From assembly GCA_902526115.1 (NCBI GenBank), contig CABZJV010000001.1, positions 42,300 to 106,299 on the forward strand: DNA of 64,000 bases, given 5' to 3'. Numbering within the stretch: position 1 is the stretch's first letter; each line of letters starts with the position of its first letter. A program made the translations under genes and the position numbers. The notes under the pieces are model-generated. The model searched no databases. It saw only the letters and a program-made list of their open reading frames with translations, and was not told the DNA's origin. Below are positions 60,440 through 64,000 of this stretch, piece after piece. This DNA is from an uncultured Pelagibacteraceae bacterium. GTDB lineage: Bacteria > Pseudomonadota > Alphaproteobacteria > Pelagibacterales > Pelagibacteraceae.

Positions 60440-63086
60440 AAATTATTCGCTCATACGTGGTTAATGGTACAAGTGTTATAGTGAAAAATAAGTTTTCCGA
60501 AGGTTTTAAATCATTGTCCTGGTAAAATATTTTATTATACTTAATACCTGCTGTTAAACAATCATTTTTATACTCATAGCTTAAATCATAATATTCTGTT
60601 AGATTAATTTCTTTGTTTCTTCTAGTAGAAAAAGATAAAATATTATTTTCATCAATTTCGTAAGATGTTTTGTTTGAAATTACGTGATCCGAACCAAGAT
60701 TACTGCTTCTTTCGACATAATCAAATTCTGTAATAAAATTATTTACTGAAAATTTAGAACTTAATGTATGTGAATCAAAATTATCGTAATTATTATTTAT
60801 TATAAAATCATATCCTAATTCTAAATTTTCGAACAAATTATTATCAACTGATCCAAATAAACCAGAGTTTTTTTTATCTATAGTTGAACTGATTGGTATT
60901 TCAGTTTCTTCTCTGTCTCTCAAAACTGTAGCAAGTTTGAATTCAAGAAATTTGTCTTTTGGAGCTACATCATCATCTGAATTATCCATATCGATTAAAT
61001 CATTTTCAATAATATCAAATTTATAGTCGATACCGAATGTTAAAGACTTTCCAGCCTCAAAAGAATCACTCAATCCTAGCCTGTTCATCTGAAATATATT
61101 ATTCGGGTCCAAAAGTTTATTAGATGTACTATGATTTTTCATATTATTTCCAGGGTTTACTCTAAAGGAAATTTTAGGCGTGAGTGTCTCATTACTTGAA
61201 TTATTTTTTTTAATCATTGGCAAACTTGTTCTAATTTCAGCAATACTCATTGCTTCTACACTTGGACTAGATTTATATGTAGCATCATTTTTTCCTAAAG
61301 AATTAAGATTTTTTAAATATATTTTAAAATTATTAACAAATCCGTTATTAGTTAGATAATTTATAGAATTAAATTCAAAATCATTGACAACGGATGTTCT
61401 TAAATTATTTGTATCCTTTAGTCTATTGCTCCCAGACGAAATAAAATTTAGTGATCCATTTAAATTTTTTAAATCTATACTTCTTGAAAATTCATATGAA
61501 GGTAGAACATATTGATATCTATCACTATGAGCTAAACCCAAGTTTTCAAAGACTTGTATTCCTGTAGTCAAATCATAATTATTATGGTCAAAATCTAAAT
61601 TTAATTCTGAAACCATAACATCTCTATTTGCGGGCATGACGGGACTTCTAAAAAGATTATTTTGAAATACTTTCAGATAAGTATCGTTATTTACTCTCTC
61701 AATTTTTGCATCAAATTTACTTGATAAATAACCAGATAAATTCAGGTTATTCTCGTACTTTAAAAAAAGATGATTGATGTTCTTTTTTTTATTATTAACC
61801 GAAGATTTATATCCTTTTGTTAAACTAAAGTCCGTTATTAATGATGTATTTTTTGTTACTTTTCGGAATTCATTTTGCAAAATTATTTTATCCTCAAATA
61901 AAGTAGGTTTGAAAGTGTAATCTTGATCATCTCCAAATGTTCTAAAGTAAGGAATATAAATTGAAGAACCTAATATTCTATGGTTATTTAATTGTGGCTG
62001 TAAAAAACCAGATCTTCTTTTTACAGTTGAGTCAGGGTGAAAAAATTTAGGAAAATATAAAACTGGAACATCATAAATTTTTAAAATAGCATTTTTATAA
62101 ATCATATCTCTCTTAACTTTGTCATGTATTATTTTTTCTGATTTTATACTCCATGGTGGACAGTTGTTATTAAGGCTGCAACTTGTAAAAATTCCTTTAT
62201 TAATTACTGTTGAATTGACATCACCATAAGAAGAACTTCCGTATATTCTTGGATCTTGTTTTTCATCATCAAATACACTTTTATGTACTTTAATTTTTGT
62301 TTGTTTAGAAATGAAAGTGTCTTTAGCGAAATCAAAAAATCCTTCAGAAAAAAAATATTTGTCTTGTTTATCTTTACCGACTATAGCTAAAACATTTACA
62401 TTTTTGGCTTTTAAAAGTTTTTTATCAATTTGATAAGTGAAATTATCAACTTTATATATGTTCCCATTCTCATCTTTAATAGTTGATTTATTTTTTGAGT
62501 TTAATTGTTGGATATTTTTTAAATAATTTACATCTTTTGAATCAAATTTATACATATTATCAACTAAAGCTTTTGTGCTACCCTCTGTAAAAATTATCTC
62601 ATCATTTTTTAAGTAGGTTGCTTTGTCTGAAAAAATAAAAATATTATCTTCTTTATCAATAAATTTAACATTTTGTTCAGCTTCTAGAACATTAATTTTT
62701 TTTTTAAATTTAAAATTTGTAGCTGTAATTTCATAAATATCATTTATGGCCTTTGAGTTTCCTTCTGTAAAAATAATTTCACTATTTTTAAAATATGTTG
62801 CTTTATCTGAAAATATAACAACATCATCCTCTTTACTAATTAGTTTAACATCACCATAAACCTCTAAAATATTTGTCAATTTATTGTAAATAAAATTTTC
62901 TGCGATAACTTCGAAACCATCTGTAGTAACTGCTTTACCACCTTTTGATCCAAGTATTAAATTTCCATTTTCAGTTATATCAATTTCTGTAATATTAAAC
63001 TCTAATTCATCTACAGCATATAGAGGATTAAAAATAAATATGTTTATCAAAATACAAATTATTAATTTAAAAAAATTATTTCTCAT
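60429..63086 (-). CDS. lptD: LPS-assembly protein LptD
   Basis: Signal peptide; N-terminal OstA-type repeats; SCSLNNNCPPWSIKSEKIIHDKVKRDMIYKNAILKIYDVPVLYFPKFFHPDSTVKRRSGFLQP. Confidence 0.92.
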   Translation of the reverse strand: MRNNFFKLIICILINIFIFNPLYAVDELEFNITEIDITENGNLILGSKGGKAVTTDGFEVIAENFIYNKLTNILEVYGDVKLISKEDDVVIFSDKATYFKNSEIIFTEGNSKAINDIYEITATNFKFKKKINVLEAEQNVKFIDKEDNIFIFSDKATYLKNDEIIFTEGSTKALVDNMYKFDSKDVNYLKNIQQLNSKNKSTIKDENGNIYKVDNFTYQIDKKLLKAKNVNVLAIVGKDKQDKYFFSEGFFDFAKDTFISKQTKIKVHKSVFDDEKQDPRIYGSSSYGDVNSTVINKGIFTSCSLNNNCPPWSIKSEKIIHDKVKRDMIYKNAILKIYDVPVLYFPKFFHPDSTVKRRSGFLQPQLNNHRILGSSIYIPYFRTFGDDQDYTFKPTLFEDKIILQNEFRKVTKNTSLITDFSLTKGYKSSVNNKKKNINHLFLKYENNLNLSGYLSSKFDAKIERVNNDTYLKVFQNNLFRSPVMPANRDVMVSELNLDFDHNNYDLTTGIQVFENLGLAHSDRYQYVLPSYEFSRSIDLKNLNGSLNFISSGSNRLKDTNNLRTSVVNDFEFNSINYLTNNGFVNNFKIYLKNLNSLGKNDATYKSSPSVEAMSIAEIRTSLPMIKKNNSSNETLTPKISFRVNPGNNMKNHSTSNKLLDPNNIFQMNRLGLSDSFEAGKSLTFGIDYKFDIIENDLIDMDNSDDDVAPKDKFLEFKLATVLRDREETEIPISSTIDKKNSGLFGSVDNNLFENLELGYDFIINNNYDNFDSHTLSSKFSVNNFITEFDYVERSSNLGSDHVISNKTSYEIDENNILSFSTRRNKEINLTEYYDLSYEYKNDCLTAGIKYNKIFYQDNDLKPSENLFFTITLVPLTTYERIIYEN
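62581..62853 (-). repeat. Tandem internal duplication within lptD N-terminal domain (period 180 bp)
   Basis: 62581-62640 vs 62761-62820: 49/60 identical by hand count; encodes IFSDKATYLKNDEIIFTEGSTKA / IFSDKATYFKNSEIIFTEGNSKA. Confidence 0.85.
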
Positions 63087-64000
63087 TTATACGCAGAAGC
63101 ATTAAAGAATTTATAGTAGTAAGAAATAATATAGGAGACCATATAGCAACGTATAAAGAAATTCTTTCTGTATTTCCCATTACATTAAAAAAATTACTTA
63201 TATAATAAATAATTACTGAAAAAAATAATCCAATAACAATTTTAAGTGTGCTACTTTTAAATCTTTTAGTGTTAAACATAATTATAGAGGAAATAATAGT
63301 CATCATCACCAAGTAAATAGGATAGGTGAATATTTTGTTTAATTGTATGTCAACTTCTACAATGGAGTAATTAAGCGCTTTATAATTATCTCTTAGATCT
63401 AGTAGTTGAAAAATTGATAAAGAAGATAAATTTGAAAATAAAGATTTTATTTTTTTTAAATTAAAATTACTCTGAAATTCAAATATCTCAATATTCTTCT
63501 TTTCATTTTCTTCAAAAAAAATTGCATCGTAAATTAACCAATTATTATTTGTAATATCTATTTTGTTACTTTTTATATTTCTAATTGGTTCGTAATTTTC
63601 ATCAAATGTTGTTATAAATGTACTTGTAAGAAAATTATTTTCCATACCACCCGAATTAATAATATTAATATTTTTATTAACTATATCTTTTATCCACAAA
63701 CCATTTTTGTTTATAACGGCAAGATAAGATTTATCACCAGAGTATTGATTTTTGATCTCCAAATAATGTTTCTGAAGATTTGATGAGAAATTATAAAACA
63801 AGGTTATTATTAAAATTCCTATAAAAAAACTTAAAATACTTAAAATATTAATAATTCTTAAATTATTTAGTCCTGAATATTTAAATATATTAATCTCATT
63901 ATTGTTAAAAAGTTTAATAAAAAAAAATTGTGTTGATATTAAAAAAATAAAAGGAAACATTTCGAATATTTGAGAAGGAGTATTCATTAAAGATAAGTAA
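63076..64000 (-). CDS. lptG: LPS export permease LptG, N-terminus beyond window end
   Basis: YLSLMNTPSQIFEMFPFIFLISTQFFFIKLFNNNEINIFKYSGLNNLRIINILS; frame remains open to the window edge. Confidence 0.9.
   Translation of the reverse strand, partial: YLSLMNTPSQIFEMFPFIFLISTQFFFIKLFNNNEINIFKYSGLNNLRIINILSILSFFIGILIITLFYNFSSNLQKHYLEIKNQYSGDKSYLAVINKNGLWIKDIVNKNINIINSGGMENNFLTSTFITTFDENYEPIRNIKSNKIDITNNNWLIYDAIFFEENEKKNIEIFEFQSNFNLKKIKSLFSNLSSLSIFQLLDLRDNYKALNYSIVEVDIQLNKIFTYPIYLVMMTIISSIIMFNTKRFKSSTLKIVIGLFFSVIIYYISNFFNVMGNTERISLYVAIWSPILFLTTINSLMLLRINEK

Noticed and set aside
1-64000. CRISPR array, prophage, transposon or tRNA genes
   Set aside because: No regularly spaced repeat array, transposase/integrase frames or tRNA-like cloverleaf sequences were apparent by eye; a tRNAscan/Infernal run would be the decisive check.

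Overview
This AT-rich, densely packed window has gene content and order consistent with a streamlined SAR11/Pelagibacter-type alphaproteobacterial chromosome (taxonomy inferred, not searched). I see about 58 protein-coding genes, most in recognisable families: recA, alaS, icd, psd-pssA, rlmE, guaB/guaA, panB, pxpABC, gcvTHP, a CFA-synthase/DUF1365/FAD-oxidoreductase lipid-modification cluster, selO, NAD-formate dehydrogenase, mobA/moeA, glycine amidinotransferase plus threonine aldolase, gshAB, purF-cvpA, dnaB-rplI-rpsR-rpsF, fabD-fabG-acpP-gmk and rsmA-pdxA-surA-lptD-lptG. The clearest non-coding element is a tandem glycine riboswitch upstream of gcvT; the outer helix of its second aptamer ends on the base before the start codon. 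Items most worth a second look: (1) that riboswitch geometry; (2) a small island at about 40.2-41.8 kb with a secreted lectin/lyase-like protein, flanked by duplicated 31-bp and 21-bp repeats and an intact/truncated pair of a small ORF6C-like gene; (3) an IMP dehydrogenase with no room for the CBS/Bateman module; (4) an amidinotransferase-threonine aldolase pair; (5) a 180-bp-period internal duplication in lptD; (6) a near-consensus alphaproteobacterial LexA box before recA. I found no CRISPR array, tRNA, rRNA, transposase or integrase.
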